DNA from: Caprimulgus europaeus
Lineage: Eukaryota; Chordata; Aves; Caprimulgiformes; Caprimulgidae
Length of the DNA stretch: 64,000 bases
Assembly: GCA_907165065.1 (NCBI GenBank)
Contig: OU015529.1
Span: 9,123,554 to 9,187,553 of the forward strand
Reading direction: 5' to 3'
The notes below the pieces were generated by a model. That model did no database searches, had not been told where the DNA came from, and was given only the letters and a program-made list of their open reading frames with translations. The position numbers and the translations under genes are program-made. Shown piece after piece: positions 10,379-24,508 of this stretch. The stretch's first letter is position 1. Every line of letters starts with the position of its first letter.

Positions 10379-12330
10379 CTGGAAAAGAACCACAAACATT
10401 TAAAATTTTGGACACAAGTGCAATCTCCTTTCTTTTTTTTTTTTTTAATTAGAAAAATCCTTGTTAAAGTGAATGTGATTGCTTCCTTAATTGGCTATAC
10501 ATAATTAAGTCCCAGCTTACAGTGCAGTATATAAATACAACAATATTTTATAAAAATTATTACATAATACTCAGCATGAGTCATACTGAAGCTCTAAAAG
10601 AGTCTATTTAAAAAATTTCACCCCAATTTTATCTACATACTGAAATAGTAAATTTAATATTCATTACCTGTTAATGTCAGCTTAGTTACTTGCACAAACA
10701 TGACATAAAATAAGTCTCAATATTCTATAGCAAGTACAGTAGAGTTCTGGGTCTGTAGTTCTCATTAGTTAAACAATCCATAAGCAACAAATGTTCTACT
10801 TATGACATCCCCTAAAATTTTGCATTATAGTGTACATATGAAAGTCACTAGAATCCAAAGGGAAAGTAAGAAAATAAACATTGTTCAATGCAAAACAGAT
10901 TTCATTGAGAGTTTTTTGTTGGTTGTTTTTTGGTTTTGTGTTTTCTCTACTAGAGATCACATTTTGACTGGCTTAGTGGTTTATGTCATCTCAAAAAGTT
11001 GTAACACACAAAAAGAACTTGTATACTCTAACTCCTGATTTCTGCTGTGATTTCAAATAAAACTTTAAAGAATCTAAGAACAAGAGTATAGTAATTCTTA
11101 GGTAGGAACACAAAAGTTCTACATATTCTATGCATTGCCATGTTTTTGTATACTATTGACTCATATTCAATATAAGCCAAGTTCTCAAGCCATTCTTCAT
11201 CTGCTGCTATAGGACACAAAATCACTTAACCAAGGCTGGTCCTAGATTTGACCCACGATGTACGTATTCAAGTTGTGGTTTGTGATTAAAAAAAAATACA
11301 GCTGAACTATACAAGTATTCTCCTGAGGCTGGAGGACTTTGATGCACAAGATTAAAAAAAAAACCAAAAAACCTAAAACAAGACACTAGTAACAGATGCA
11401 TATAATTTTGATCTAATTGTAAAATACTGCACCTTAATAATGTCATTTGTTTTCTACCTAGTGTATCCTTTACATTTTGAGATGTCTTTTCCTTTGTGAC
11501 TTTATCTTTTACAAAGAGAAACATCTGGTACATAATTAACTATTAACACAAAATTAACAACATGTGAAAGATTTTTCAGAAATGCAGATGGCAGTAGCAA
11601 CAAGTGTACAATATGTACTTTGCATTTACATTGCTATTTAAAATTGCTGATAAGAAAATAAAGGATTAGTAAGATCATGCTTTGGTTATGCAAGTTAACA
11701 ACTCTGAAACCATCAGATTGATAGGCAGTGTTCCCAACACACCAACAACACAGCTATTTTCCAGTTTTGCATGGACAATGCACAAAAATCTGAAGGGGAA
11801 ATTTAAAGGACTTTATGTGCTCAACCTCAGCTAGAAAGAGAATCAAGACAATGGGAGCATGAAAACACTAATTTGAAGTGTCAAGTGACTATTTGCCACA
11901 GTAATCTTTACACGTAAACAAACCTTAAGGATGACAACAAGAATTTTGATTTTGTCAGTCTTTCAGTCATTAAGATGCTCATTGATTTTCAGCGAGATTC
12001 AGAAAGCAAACATCATCCTTGTTGAACACCTCCACAGTCTCCTTCATGCTACAATCAGCGTTGTCATTGACTACCACTGATTTAGAGGCAACTTATAAGA
12101 CATCTGGTGTAATGCAAACTAAGCCATGTAAACGAATTCACAAACAAATATTTGCTGCTTCAGGAATATGATTCGTTTTCTAGATTAAAGCTCCCTATTT
12201 TTCAAAAAATAAAAAGAGGGGTTTAATTATTTAATCCAACTTGTCAAAAAATACCTCTTAGCCAAATGAAAACCCAAACAGCTTGCTAATCATGACAGTA
12301 ACAGTGACTGAGTTATAAGAGATTGCTTAC
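10379..12330 (-). other. ATRNL1: ATRNL1 intron, 2.0 kb
   Basis: AT-rich intron with a T run (10430-10446) and a G/T-rich tract (about 10910-10942). No mobile element or second gene was recognised. Confidence 0.85.
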
Positions 12331-12544
12331 CGACAGGTTTTTCGCACACGAGACCATCTGCCATTGCGGTGCATGGATTCGCTTTCAGACCTGCCACCTC
12401 TGCTCTTTCTAGATACGCACAGAAGCCAGAGTCATTTGGCTCTCCAGGAAGCCACTGCAGAGTTGTATTTGTAAAAGGAGACATGTCATCCCATCCCCAG
12501 TAAGAGATGTTGATCTTGCGTAAACCTACCCAAGGTGAAATTTT
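12331..12544 (-). CDS. ATRNL1: ATRNL1 exon, C-terminal half of C-type lectin domain
   Basis: This 214-bp exon starts in phase 0 after gattcatag (KISPWVGLRKINI) and ends in phase 1 at GTCG before GTAAGC. It continues SYWGWDDMSPFTNTTLQWLP, then GEPNDSGFCAYLERAEVAGL, then KANPCTAMADGLVCEKPV. WVGL and the final C...C pair are the core of a C-type lectin-like fold. The EPN triplet seen in sugar-binding lectins is present, but the later WND motif is not, so calcium-dependent sugar binding is uncertain. NISY and NTTL are potential N-glycan sites. The pyrimidine tract before the acceptor is moderate. Confidence 0.96.
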
Positions 12545-15500
12545 CTATGAATCAGAATGAAACAAATGTGAGATAATTAGTTAAAATGTCATTTTGGGTG
12601 TTTTTTTGGTTAAAACATTTCAAAGAATAGCTCAGCAGCAACAACTTCACATATTGAGAAAACTCACCATGTTATTTTCTCACTTTATCATCTCATCAGT
12701 CTTTGTCCATACAGTTTTTATCTTACTGTTCTATCTTGCTGAACCTCCTCCCAGACAAAACAAACAAACAAACCAACCAGCAAACCAACACCCACTATAT
12801 GCTGCTGTTCTATTAAAAATCTGCTGTTTGTTCTGTTCAAAGTCAATTCTGACTACTATTATTTGACAGAGTCAGAAACCAGGCCAAATGGTCATAACTA
12901 AACTGGATTTTTTTTTTTTTACAGTGGCTTCTATACTTATTACTAATTGCTAGGCCAATGTGGATAATAAAATATACATAAGTTAACAGTAATTCACAGA
13001 AATCAAAGTTCAGGAAAAAACAGGACAAATATTCCATCCTCCAAAATCTGTACTGCTGATACTGATCAACATCTTTAGGCAATTCAGAGACAGAATGAAA
13101 GTGGTGCATCCACAACTCCAATGCCATTAAATATATATTTAATACACTTTTATTACTGATTTATATAGCTATAAAACAACCTCTAGAAAACATAAAAAGC
13201 ATTAATTTTCAAAAAATATTTAGGATGGATCAGTAAAATGACATCACACAAATTCTACTCATTTTTACCATTTTTTCTTTATACAGTTACCCAGAGAAAA
13301 GGCAGATTTTGAGGAATAAAGGCCTTTGCCTGTTATAGGATAAATCTACATACATTTCTTGCTCCAATCATCATAAAAATCTGAAGATACTGAAAACAAA
13401 CACATTTCTCCATGTAATCTCTGTGCAGGTAGTTTTCATTAACCCCAGTTTAAACATAAGGAACAGAGATATAGAGAGACTATGGGCTGTGACAGGTATG
13501 TGGTGGCAGGTGAATACCAGAGAGTCAAACACCACAATTGCACCAGGCAGAAGACAGAAGTTGCCAGCTCCAAAGCAGACAAATTGATCTGATTGTGAAT
13601 TAGGTGCTCATCTGATTTAATTTACAAGCCAAGCTACGTAAAGCACTATAATATACCTAAAGGGAACCTGCCACGGTTCAAGATCTGTATGGCATTTCAC
13701 AATGAACCAGGAATCAGTGCCATCATCTCTTGGAGAGAACTTTCATCGCTCTTTAACCACTCAGGTTTAATCCACGGCTGAAAAACCTTTCAGAGCTTTT
13801 AAATCTACGTGTGATCAGGGCATTCCTCTTGCTGCCTCCTTAGACCAAACTGAAATACGAAGGGTTATTAATTTTGCTTCAGAAATACCAGTGGTAATTA
13901 CTTTAAAAAAAAAAAAAAATCAGTAGATAGATAATCAGTATTCCTGACCTCCCTAAAATGTACTCTCTATGCTTGCTTCTTCTGTCCTATCAGTTGGGAG
14001 TATGTTCAAACAAAAATTGCTACAGCAACTAACAGACTTACATATGCAAGAAAAGACAAATAAACCAGAAAACAACTAGGAAATGTTCAATTCCGTAAGC
14101 AGTGATGCACTCTGGGAGACTCCTGAACAGCAACAACATCCAGCAAAAATGCCACCACCTGCTCTTGCATTTTAATTCTGTACTTATTTGATAACTTCAT
14201 TGCTACCTCAGGTGACCAATTTTCTAGATGTCTGTGAGAGCTCCCATGTTCTGGATACTAGAAAGAACATGATGCAAGCAGTAAAAGTGGAACTTGGGTA
14301 TCTGGAAAGTGGTAGATAATAAATCTGTTGTCTGATTTGCTATTTAGTTGCCTAGATTGCTGTACATGTATGTGGTCCACATACATTAGAAAACCTTAGA
14401 TATTTATGCATGTCTCTAGACATCTCTCCACAGAATGTTAAGCATGCACATTAGGTACATATAAAAAATGTCAGGGGCTTAGGCAGGATAAATTGCTGAC
14501 AAACATAGATCTAAAACAAACCTAAATACCTACTTTGGGGCTGAAGAATTCTAGCCAAGAGAACCTTCAACATATTACTGTCTGTTTAAATTGCACTGCC
14601 AAATAATTTGGCATCAACATCAGTATGTAGAAAATAGAGATCCTATTCCAGCTATGGTGAAAAGCATGTCAGGCCAATAACGAAAACTGACAGTACAGCA
14701 CTGACATTTGGAGAGAAATTCTTCTATTTGAGTAGGAGAGTGTCTCAGAACCCCTTTAATGATGACAAAGTCCCAGGGAGGATCACGAAAGCAAGAGCAG
14801 GCTTAAGAGATAAAAGCAGCACACATGAAATGAAAGAATCCTAACAAAAGTAACATGTATCGTAGTCATCATCACTCTTAATAGCTGTAATATCTGGACA
14901 ACTTCTAGTCATTGTGTCAGCTCAAATTCCTTATGTACCATCCTTGGCTCTTTGCTAGTGTAACATATCAAAATACAGACCTGGATGCTGATTAGCACGC
15001 TATCAAATACACATCAAAGCTACTGCCTTGCCGGCTCACTTTTGCTGCTCTGAGTATGTTGTTGGGATGCCAAAAACAGATTATCCAAAGCATTTTTTAA
15101 AAGTCTGATTAAAATATGGTAAATAGCTGAGAAGTAGGCCACCAAAATGCTCCAAGGACATGCTTAAATTCCATGATGTGGTGGACTAGGGGTAAAGACT
15201 GCTGGCAATAGCAGAGATTGTGTGTTGATAACAGCAAAGCTTATCAGCAAAAATTACTTCTGCTGCACTGCACAAGAGCCAACAGGAAGAAACAAATAGA
15301 GAATAGAGAATTCAGGAAGTTCCACCTGTGATACCTGCAGCCACCAGTGTGCTGTGAGTAGCAAACTAATTTCCTCACAAAAAAGCATAAACCTAGTCCT
15401 TATCTCTCAAACTGATGAAAGGTTCAGTCATAATAGCTGGGAGTCTCAAAGTACTTGAAGCAAGTAAGGGACTTCAAAGGTGCCAAATAAGAATTCCAAT

Positions 15501-18500
15501 CCAATTTCTTCTTCAGGTTTAAGAAATAATGAGAGCTGAACACTCTTCACTTGAGCTTTATGGTTGTTTCATTTAATGCACAATGAATGTAGGAAACTTA
15601 TTCCTTTATTTTTAATATCTTGCCAAAGATGCTTCTGAAGAGGATCAGACAGAAAGGAAACCAGGCTGCCTGTTCTCTGTACCCACAACTCACTGATGTG
15701 AGATTCTAGGTTCCAGGTCTCTTGAAAAACACTGTTATCAAACCAGGTGGGTGAAAAACAGTACAAATCAACTCTTTACTTCAGTATAACACTTGCCAAT
15801 GTGAAATCAACCCCAAATACATCTAATTTTTTCTTCTCAATACCAGCTTCTTCGTTGGAAGGTCAGATGATCTTTGTTCAACATGTAAGTGGGAAGAAAG
15901 TTACTCCTCAGAGTTCTGAAGGCTTGGTCTTTCTTTCTCCAGGTCTTGATAAATGTATACTTTCAAGATGCCCCAAACTCACAAGCAAGAAACCCACCCT
16001 ATCCTCACTGTATTTGGCACTTAGTAAGTTGTTTAAATTCAAAGTTGAAGAGGAACCTGCAACTCGATCAGAATCAATTCCTTTTCTGTTTGAGGAAGGA
16101 GGAAAACATCCAACACATGTGAATGTGTACACATGTGAACACATACATGTGCAAGAACTTGTCTGTAAACAATGACATGACCTAGTTCAGGAAATCATTC
16201 TTATTCAAGATACATTTCTCTTGAAGACACTACACTAAGGCTGTCCTGCTGTTTAGATTATTACTAGGGAGTCAGAGGGTGAGTAGAAATGTACTGAAAC
16301 TTTTTCTAAGTTATTTGATTTTACCTATCTCAGCTCTTCAAGCTGATTATTACAGCATTTAATGTATGTCATAATTTTCCCGGGTGCTTAAAGTAATCCA
16401 CGCTTTCTGGAGTTGCCAGTCCAATGGGGACAAAAGTGAATGGGAACTCCAAAACCAAGTGGTTCCTACCACTACCAGAATTTTCCTTTAATACCAAATG
16501 CACAATCATCATGCATTGCAAAGGTAAGGAGGCAACAAGATTATCTGGAAACCTTCACTGTCAAAGTTCAGCTGGACCCATTCCAGCTCTTGCCTCCTTG
16601 TAGAATCTGATTTCAGCAAGGGTGCTATCTTTTGCTAGAAGCTAAGGATTTCATCAGAGCTACCTCTTTCTTCATTGCTCTGAAACAGTAAAGGAAGGGA
16701 GTGCTTGCTGTCTCTATGGAAGCTGTAAGAATTCCTTAATCCAAAGTACGCTCTGCAATGCTCTATCTTCCAAGAAAAGAATGGACAGTGTAGTCCAACT
16801 TGGGACTATATCTACTTTTGCTCATTTAGAAGCCAAAGAAATAGTACAGCTCCATTTTACAACTGCTAGTACCTAGAAACTTGGTAAAAATTGTGGTCAT
16901 TCTGCCCTTTCCTCTCTTGATTAACAAAACACTAAGGGGAATGCAGTGTGGAAATAGATATTGCTATTCAGAAAGATGTCAGTCTCACAGAGCAGCAGCA
17001 TGAAAGGGATGTCCCTTCAGATGTTGCATACACACATACACAAACATACATGACATACCAGTGAATTTTCAGTGACACCGTGCATACAAAAAGGCTGTGA
17101 AAAAAATGTATTACTCGTGTTAATATTCAGCTCTACCACTCTTCCATGAATATAGAACAAGAAGACAGGCAATATCTCCTACTTCTTTGTTGACATTACA
17201 AAACCTAAAATTATTTCAACTTAAATTATTTTCTAGCTAGCAGAATCTAATTGCCATGTTTGTTTTAATAAAGTATTTTAGTCAAGCAAAAGAAAATATC
17301 TTAACAGTTAGAAAAATTTAGTAATTAAAATAACAGCACTTCATATTTTTATACATTAGCTATCAAAATACTTCTTTATTTTATGCCTTCACTTCCGTAA
17401 TACTTGAGCCTTACTATTTGCTACTACTGTTATTAATAAGTAATGGAAAAGTTTCTGTTTTGCATAGACATGAGACTAGCCATTTGCTTTGAATTTTCAT
17501 CTTAACTTAGAATCTCTTAACCAAGATTCTCAACTGTATCAAGGGAATGCTCTTCCACTCATGACTCTAAAATTTTTAAACTTTTAAATACAGCTATCTT
17601 TTTAACTAATGATTTATCATTACTTTGGACATCAGTGTTTAAACATTATTATAGAATACCAATGCTCATGTTCCAATTGTTCACATTGAGACTTTTTTTC
17701 TGGAACACTATCACTCACTATATTCTGAAAAATCATGAATACTTTCAAATGTTTCAGTGGAGAATTTTTTAAAAAATCAGGCTCTAAGGTACATCTATGA
17801 AAAATCCTATTATACATTATATACAATTAATTTTAAAACAACATCAACAAGCACCAAGATTACTCAATAGCATTCTGGGTAAGTTATCAGTTAAAAAAAA
17901 AAAGTGTATATATATTGAGAGTTATTCCATAGCTTTATCCTAGTACACAGTTTAAAAAATAGAACCATTCTCTAGAATACATTTCTTTTCATTTATTTCC
18001 TTCTAGGCCAGATTTTAGAACTCAGCCCATCTTCGAAGCCATGTACTTGGGCTTGAAATGCAGCTAGTCACAGTTTATCTGTTTTTATATAACAATCTTT
18101 TATAACACTGATAACAAGTTGCCAAAAGCCCTTTTAAGTGAGAAATCAATCCTTATGTTAAACTACAAAAGATTTAGGAATTATTAAATTCTGAGACAAA
18201 TTGCTGGACAGGGCTTTATTTTCATCTGACAGAGGAGCAAAAATTGCAATTATACAATGTGTACCAATAGAATGTCATTCTGTACTCACATCTACAGTCC
18301 TATTTAATTGAACATGAGGCAAGTTTTTAGTCATTCAAGGAATTTATTATAAACCAATCACTAAAAACTCAAAAAATATGTTCTTCTCTTATTCTATACC
18401 ACCCAAGTTTAATTTTCTTTTAAGTAGTAATTATGGAACTATGATAGAAAGGAAAACTGTGTAACTTTAACTAGAGAGCTGATACTTCATATTAAATCAA

Positions 18501-21500
18501 TTTTTTACTCAGAAAATTTAAGTCAGATTAAGTTGCTTTGAGTTCTAGAGTCAATGTGATCATTTATAGTCATGACACATTTTTCAGGCACTACTGCTAC
18601 CTCAGCACTAATTTAATGAGGGCTGAATAATTTGCAAATGAGTGAAGTAAGCAAGTTTACATTTACTGAATAGCCAATTACTACTGAGGCTCAAAATTCT
18701 CCTGTTTCTTAATTATGCAAATATACCTCTTTCAGAAATTTATCTTTACCTTTATTTAAATTCCTTTCATTTTAGAACTTAAAGTTTCCTGGAAGTGTAC
18801 CATACACTCCTGACTCATTTTGTAACAGGTGCATCATAATATGCTATTGCCAAACTTAACTAAATTTTCGATAATTGGCTGAACTCCTTGATTTCTAGGA
18901 AAATAGTTGGCCTAGGAAGAAACTTGGAAAATGCAGTGGCCCCTTAGTGCTCACATTTCCACAAATTCACAGTTTTGAGAATGGCTTGCAGTTAGTTTTT
19001 CTCTTTTCTGCATCATTATGAACAAAAAAACCTGCTTTCTCAAAATAAGACATATATGAAGAGAAATCACCCATTCTACTGACTACCTTCATTGTTTGGC
19101 TTCTGTTATTTAATGTTGCATCAACTATGCTAGATACCTGTACATTTAATATTTTGAAAATAATTACCCAGTGAATGACACATTATAAGCAGCGGATGTA
19201 AGCTTCATGATTTTTAAGTGTCTCAGCATCTATTAGACACAAATGATGAAATCTAGATGTAATTAGTAGTAAGAGTAGCATTAGATCATAAGAACATTTA
19301 TTTCTCCTACTCTTTTCAAATTTTGCTGTTATGGCATTTGTAAAAAAAAAAAAAAAAAACAACATGTAAAATCTGGCAAACTGAAAAGACTACAGCTTCC
19401 TCAGTTTCTGCCTAGAGACTATAGCTAGTATTCCAGTGGGACACTGGTTAGGTAGTCACTTTTTCTTCTTTATAGGGGTCAATTTTTGTGGAAATACAAG
19501 TTTTCTTCTCAGGAAGAGAAGAGTAAAATAGTATTTCCACTATTTCAAAGTAGGAAGTACTGAAAGTAGGAAGACAGTTAAACTAGAGGTGAATGAATGG
19601 ACAGTCAATGTAAGAACTGCAATATGAAGAAAAATTGCTGAAATAATTTATTAGACTTCCAAAACCAAAACATTAAAGTGGGACTGCTAGAAACTGTAGT
19701 AAAGAGATTAATTCAGGAAAAAAGTAGACGTCAGCTTCACTACAACCAAACATCAGATAAAACCACAAAAACATACAGCCCTCTGAGAATACTTTGAGCT
19801 AACAAGGAATAACGTTGCCATGCAATGCTCTCTAATTAGCCGCAATCTACACTCAAGTGTAATTTAAAAAGGATGCTTAGCCCTGAGAACAGTGAGTTAA
19901 AGGAAAAGTTGCAAACAGTTTATATAATGAAAGGCATTGTTAAAAACCGTTCTCATCTTTGTTTATGCTTACTACACCAAAACTAAATCTTCTCAGAATT
20001 TATTGCATGCTAACAAGAAAATTATTATTTTTAGTTAAATCCCCCGGTTGTGAGCAAACTCCCAAGAGAACTAATAGCACTTTTAAATGAGCATACATTT
20101 GAATATTAGCTGGAACAATTAATTAACCTCATATTGCTGTTTAATCTACTTTGCAGAAAAATTCAAATCTTCCCTTTCATAATAATTTGCTTACTAAGTC
20201 AATAAAACATCATATAAGAAAAAATACCAAGTGTCATTTTGCTTTAGTACAGGAACGTGCAGTCAATCCATTGTGTTTACTTTGGCATGCTCTTAAAGAA
20301 TTTAATTTATTTTCAATTAAAAATACAAATTAGACTTTAAATTATTGGTGATATTTTTAGACTACATCTGCAAATTCAATAGTGTTTTGACTTAATACTA
20401 CAAACATCTTAGTTTTGTCCCTTTAGTACCAAATGAACCTTGTCCTTGTCCTTTAAAAGGAGGCAACATTATTCATTTCCAATTTAATACTGGAATTAAG
20501 AGAAATTATTGATACACAATGAGGTATCAATATTTTGTATTATTCTAAACATGATGAAGAAATTGTCCTACACCTGTCCCAGAACAAGGACTTTGTGTAT
20601 TAGAAAACAATCTGCCAAGTCCCACATTGTTTCTACAAATAATAAAGAATTCTTAAGTCCTTCCAGGCTGTCGTATTCACTGATATTATTTTAACAGTTT
20701 GTAATATACACAACAGTTACCAAAGTTGTTTTTCTTTTCTCAGTATAGGATTATCAAGTAAAGCAGAGATAAAAACAGATCGATATTCTTATTTCTAAAT
20801 GTTGCTCTGACACATTCACTAACCCTGACAGCTCTTGTTTCACATAGGAAAAAGATTTTTAAACCTTTGATATTAACCACACAAGTCAAACTCCACCATA
20901 GGTAATACAGATTAAAGGCAGAGTGTTCACCTTAGAGTTGCTCTGACTACGTTTGTGAACCCCACACCACCACCTGTTACAAAACAGGCCATCTAAAATG
21001 AAATCTCACCTTAAATCATTATGATACAAATGAAAAAAAAAAATTTTTTTCCAAATGCCACTGAAAACACCAAGATAAGTCATGGCAGCATTTTATTAGA
21101 GATTCTGATAACTAAATGATCGCTTAACCCACGGTATACTTTTATAGTGCATACAGTTTATGCAATTGTAGACAAATGCATGTGGCAAACATATCTCAAC
21201 TTTACATCATCACATTGACTCAGGACCCCATGCTCAGCAGGAGGTCACCTTGTAGATGTTTTAAGCTCTGAAATGTAAGAAAAAATTAGTTTCCAAACAC
21301 TAAAAAAAATGCTATTTCTCACCAAGACCTCAAGCCAGTCAGGTAATATCAATCATATCTATACTCTGTCACACACTATTAGATTTGAAGGCCTCCTGTG
21401 CAGTATTTTAATAAGTAACAGGAAGAAATAAAATAAAAGGGCATTAAAATAAATAACTAGAGAAATAATTGTAATTTTTTATTTTGTTATCTTGGTTTCA

Positions 21501-22952
21501 ATTCCATTTTCATCATTATCTCATATCAAAGAGTGGACAGACAGGAAGTGTTTCAAGGCTGCACTAAGTACAATACCAGGGGAGATCTTCTGACATAAAA
21601 GAATACATCTTTCTCTCCTTTATTACCAAATAATAGAAAATACATATAGTTCTAGTAAAAAATTTTGCTCTGTACAGGTCCTATGATTTTTGGGGAAAAA
21701 AATAAAAAAACCTTAAGTACATAAACTATGTTTGTATCTCACGATACTATAGAATATTTTGATTCACACCCTATGTCCCTCAACACTTTCATTCAGTGTA
21801 ACTCAAAGGCAACCCTTCACTGCCGTTTCCTTTGTATGCATCTCAATTCACCTGCAACATAACAACTTCACAAATCACATATTAGCTTGATGAAAGCTTT
21901 AATTATTATTCAAAATCATCTTTCATTTTCCTGTAACTGTAAAACCCTAAGCTACTTAAAAAATATGGATTTTATACAAAGAAGTGCTGCATGTTCTACA
22001 CTTTTAAAAAAGTGTCCTTTGTTAAGATGAACTGATTTGCTTGTAATGGAATCTTATTCTGCCAAAACATCCCATCTGAGTGTACACTGCAGGGTTTGAC
22101 ATCTTTTGAGCATACGTGTATTTTACATATGGGTATGAACAATGTGAGTAGACTTTCCAACAGCTTAAACAACAGAGCAATCAGCATTGAATATTTATAA
22201 CTGCTAAAAAACTGAACATGAGCACCCATGGACAGGTAATTAATCTTCAACTTCCCTTCTCTTATCCCACAGTTTACAAATTAATATGGATCACTTTCCT
22301 AAGGAATATTCCAATGGCAGCTTCCTGTATTTGCCGGAGGCATGTAAGAGTTTTCAGCCCTCTTCCTCCCCCCCTATTATCACAGAAAGCTAATTAGCTC
22401 CTGGCTCAAGCAGGGAATGACATGTTTAACATACCAGGACAGCTTCTCTGTGACCCTCTATCCCACATACCAGTCATATAGGGAGCTAGGGCTTTCCAGA
22501 GAAGAGAAGTATACAACTTTAGTACCTCCCTGTTCTCAGCTGCTTGCACCCAAAAACCAAACCTATGGATACTGACGTAAAAGTCAAGATGTTTTTAACT
22601 CTGTTACTGGGAAAATTATTTTGTCTTGTTTTGATTCCTGCTATCCCAATGATTTGGAAAGGGTTGCAATTTCCCAGGTCAGCGTTCCAGCCATTCTCTT
22701 GAGTTACATCTTGAAAGTAAACAGTAACCTGTGACAGTTAAATCTGGTAAGAAGAAACACTTGTGAACTGCTGTGTCATCAGCTTTAAACAGGAGATTTC
22801 CTTAATATCCTACACACTCCTTATATCACTCTTTAGCACCACATTACATTTTCTGAAGGCATAAACTTTCCTTTCTTTGAACAAATCCTTAAAATAGATT
22901 TCTCAAAGCAAATTTAATTCATATAAGCATCAATTACATTTATTCAAGTTAC
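12545..22952 (-). other. ATRNL1: ATRNL1 intron, 10.4 kb, splits the lectin domain
   Basis: This phase-0 intron separates the two halves of the C-type lectin domain. It contains an A/C-rich tract (12755-12792), a T run near 12909-12920, a tandem acacatgtgaa motif (16117-16144) and an A run near 19341-19358. No CR1 or LTR is recognisable in more than 10 kb, unusual relative to the other long introns here. A 142-codon plus-strand frame (15747-16175) resembles nothing I know. Confidence 0.85.
16117..16144. repeat. Short tandem/palindromic acacatgtg motif
   Basis: Two copies of acacatgtgaa spaced 16 bp apart, each containing the palindrome acatgt, followed by a looser third copy (catacatgtg). Confidence 0.6.
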
Positions 22953-23134
22953 CTGAAGTGTATACTTCTGTATTTCATCCAGAACAAATTCCACTTCTTT
23001 TGAGGTCGTTAATGAAGCAAGATTCCCACTTAAATTGTAGCAATACAGTTTGGCATTGTCATAGCTTTCACGACTAGAATTGATGCGGAGGCAGGCATCT
23101 CCAACATGACTCCATCCTTCCCCACAGAGATGAG
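22953..23134 (-). CDS. ATRNL1: ATRNL1 exon, N-terminal half of C-type lectin domain
   Basis: This 182-bp exon enters in phase 1 after ttacactag and ends in phase 0 at CTTCAG before GTAACT. It encodes AHLCGEGWSHVGDACLRINS, then SRESYDNAKLYCYNLSGNLA, then SLTTSKEVEFVLDEIQKYTL plus Gln. GEGWSHVGDACLRI, the DNAKLYC helix and NLASLTTSKEVEFV are the usual first half of a C-type lectin-like fold (W-C, A..C and L..LT-E-V positions). NSSR and NLSG are potential N-glycan sites. The other half lies 10.4 kb downstream in transcription. Confidence 0.96.
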
Positions 23135-24375
23135 CTAGTGTAAAAAGCACATGATTAAAGCTGATTTGAAAAAACTTTTTAAAAACCTAAGTATGAATTT
23201 TATCTTCTGGAGATCATAATTCAAAATATTCTAAAAAAAATAAAACTTTTGACAACTTAGAAAATATTTATAAGGTATATGCTAAGTTTCAGCATAACGA
23301 CACTTTTTTTCCCTGTATTCAGATTTGAACACAGCTACATATCAGAGATTAAATTATGCACATAATTAATAGCACTGTAACCAATCACTTTACCTAAATG
23401 TTTTGTAAATTTCAAAACTTGAAATCAATTGTCCTAGAATTCAGATCACAGCTTTACCCTATCTTTGCTTCATCATCCCATCTTTACATTTGTATTTGCC
23501 TAAATACAAATGCAATCAGAATGATAGGAAATTCAGACATCTTTGAAAATATTTCCTCTTCAACATATTCAGCATTACACAGATTCAGATAACTATTAAA
23601 AGATGAGTAAGCAATTCAGAGCAACTGTTACACTTAATCTCTACAAAGATTACCCAAACACAGTTTTAAACTGCACAGAATAAATTGGTTAAAGTTATTT
23701 AATGAATAATCTCTGTGGGGAAAAAAAAAAACAAACAAACCACTGTTTTCATTAACTTCATCTGGACATAAAGATCAAATGGAAAAGGTTCTGATATCTA
23801 ACTGCATATGTGTAGCTACAAATATGAATTACAGAATAAATATTATTTCAGAATGTTAACAATCACCTTCTGAGAATACTTTATATTAGCAGTTTAATAT
23901 TCACTCCTTACTACCAACATTAGATAATCAAGAAACTAGATCTTTTAAGCTCTATCTGCACAGGAAAATTGAAGTATAACTGAGTATAATTTAAAAGATA
24001 AAACCTCAGCTTGCAAAAGTAATAGTGTCAGTGAATATATAGCAGTAAAGAACTCAGTATGGCAATTCAGCTCTGCACTCAGTGATCCCCACAGGCTAGA
24101 ACTTGTCACTGGCTTGTGCAGAGGTACATGCCATTCTTGCTTTGCTAATATTATTATCTCTCCTAACAAGATTAAAGGTAGCATTGATATACCAATCAGT
24201 GGTGTAATTACATCTGTGTTCACCTGTACAGGCACTGCCAGGCAGGGAGAGTAAGCACAAGTAAAGCAAATCCAGGTCTACTCATTGAACACATATTCTT
24301 TGGCAAAAATGGAGGAGATTTACTCAGTTTGGAAAACAACTACAAAAAGCAGCATCGCTACCCCACAGCCCTTAC
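23135..24375 (-). other. ATRNL1: ATRNL1 intron, 1.2 kb
   Basis: The shortest complete intron found. It is AT-rich with a short A run near 23721-23731 and no recognised element. Confidence 0.85.
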
Positions 24376-24508
24376 CAGGAAGTGCCTGGCACTCCTGCTG
24401 TCGCTGGTCCCACTGGCAGTTCAGGTGTAGTGAGCAGCTTTTGCAGCTGGTCAGTTTATTGCAGATCTGTTCATTCCTCACATGACATTTGGTGTAGTTT
24501 TTAACTGA
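24376..24508 (-). CDS. ATRNL1: ATRNL1 exon, PSI module
   Basis: This 133-bp exon starts in phase 0 after atttttatag and ends in phase 1 at CCTG before GTAAGG. It encodes [20 protein letters not shown], then [20 protein letters not shown], then QALP. The CKSC and CQW spacing marks a second half or second copy of a PSI module; NYTK is a potential N-glycan site. With the previous exon it forms a phase 1-1 block of 252 bp. It has no long reading frame of its own and was recovered from similarity and splice phase. Confidence 0.95.

Noticed and set aside
15747..16175. 142-codon plus-strand open frame in the lectin intron
   Set aside because: No recognisable domain, no splice or family context, ordinary composition. 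A frame of this length is plausible by chance in 64 kb.
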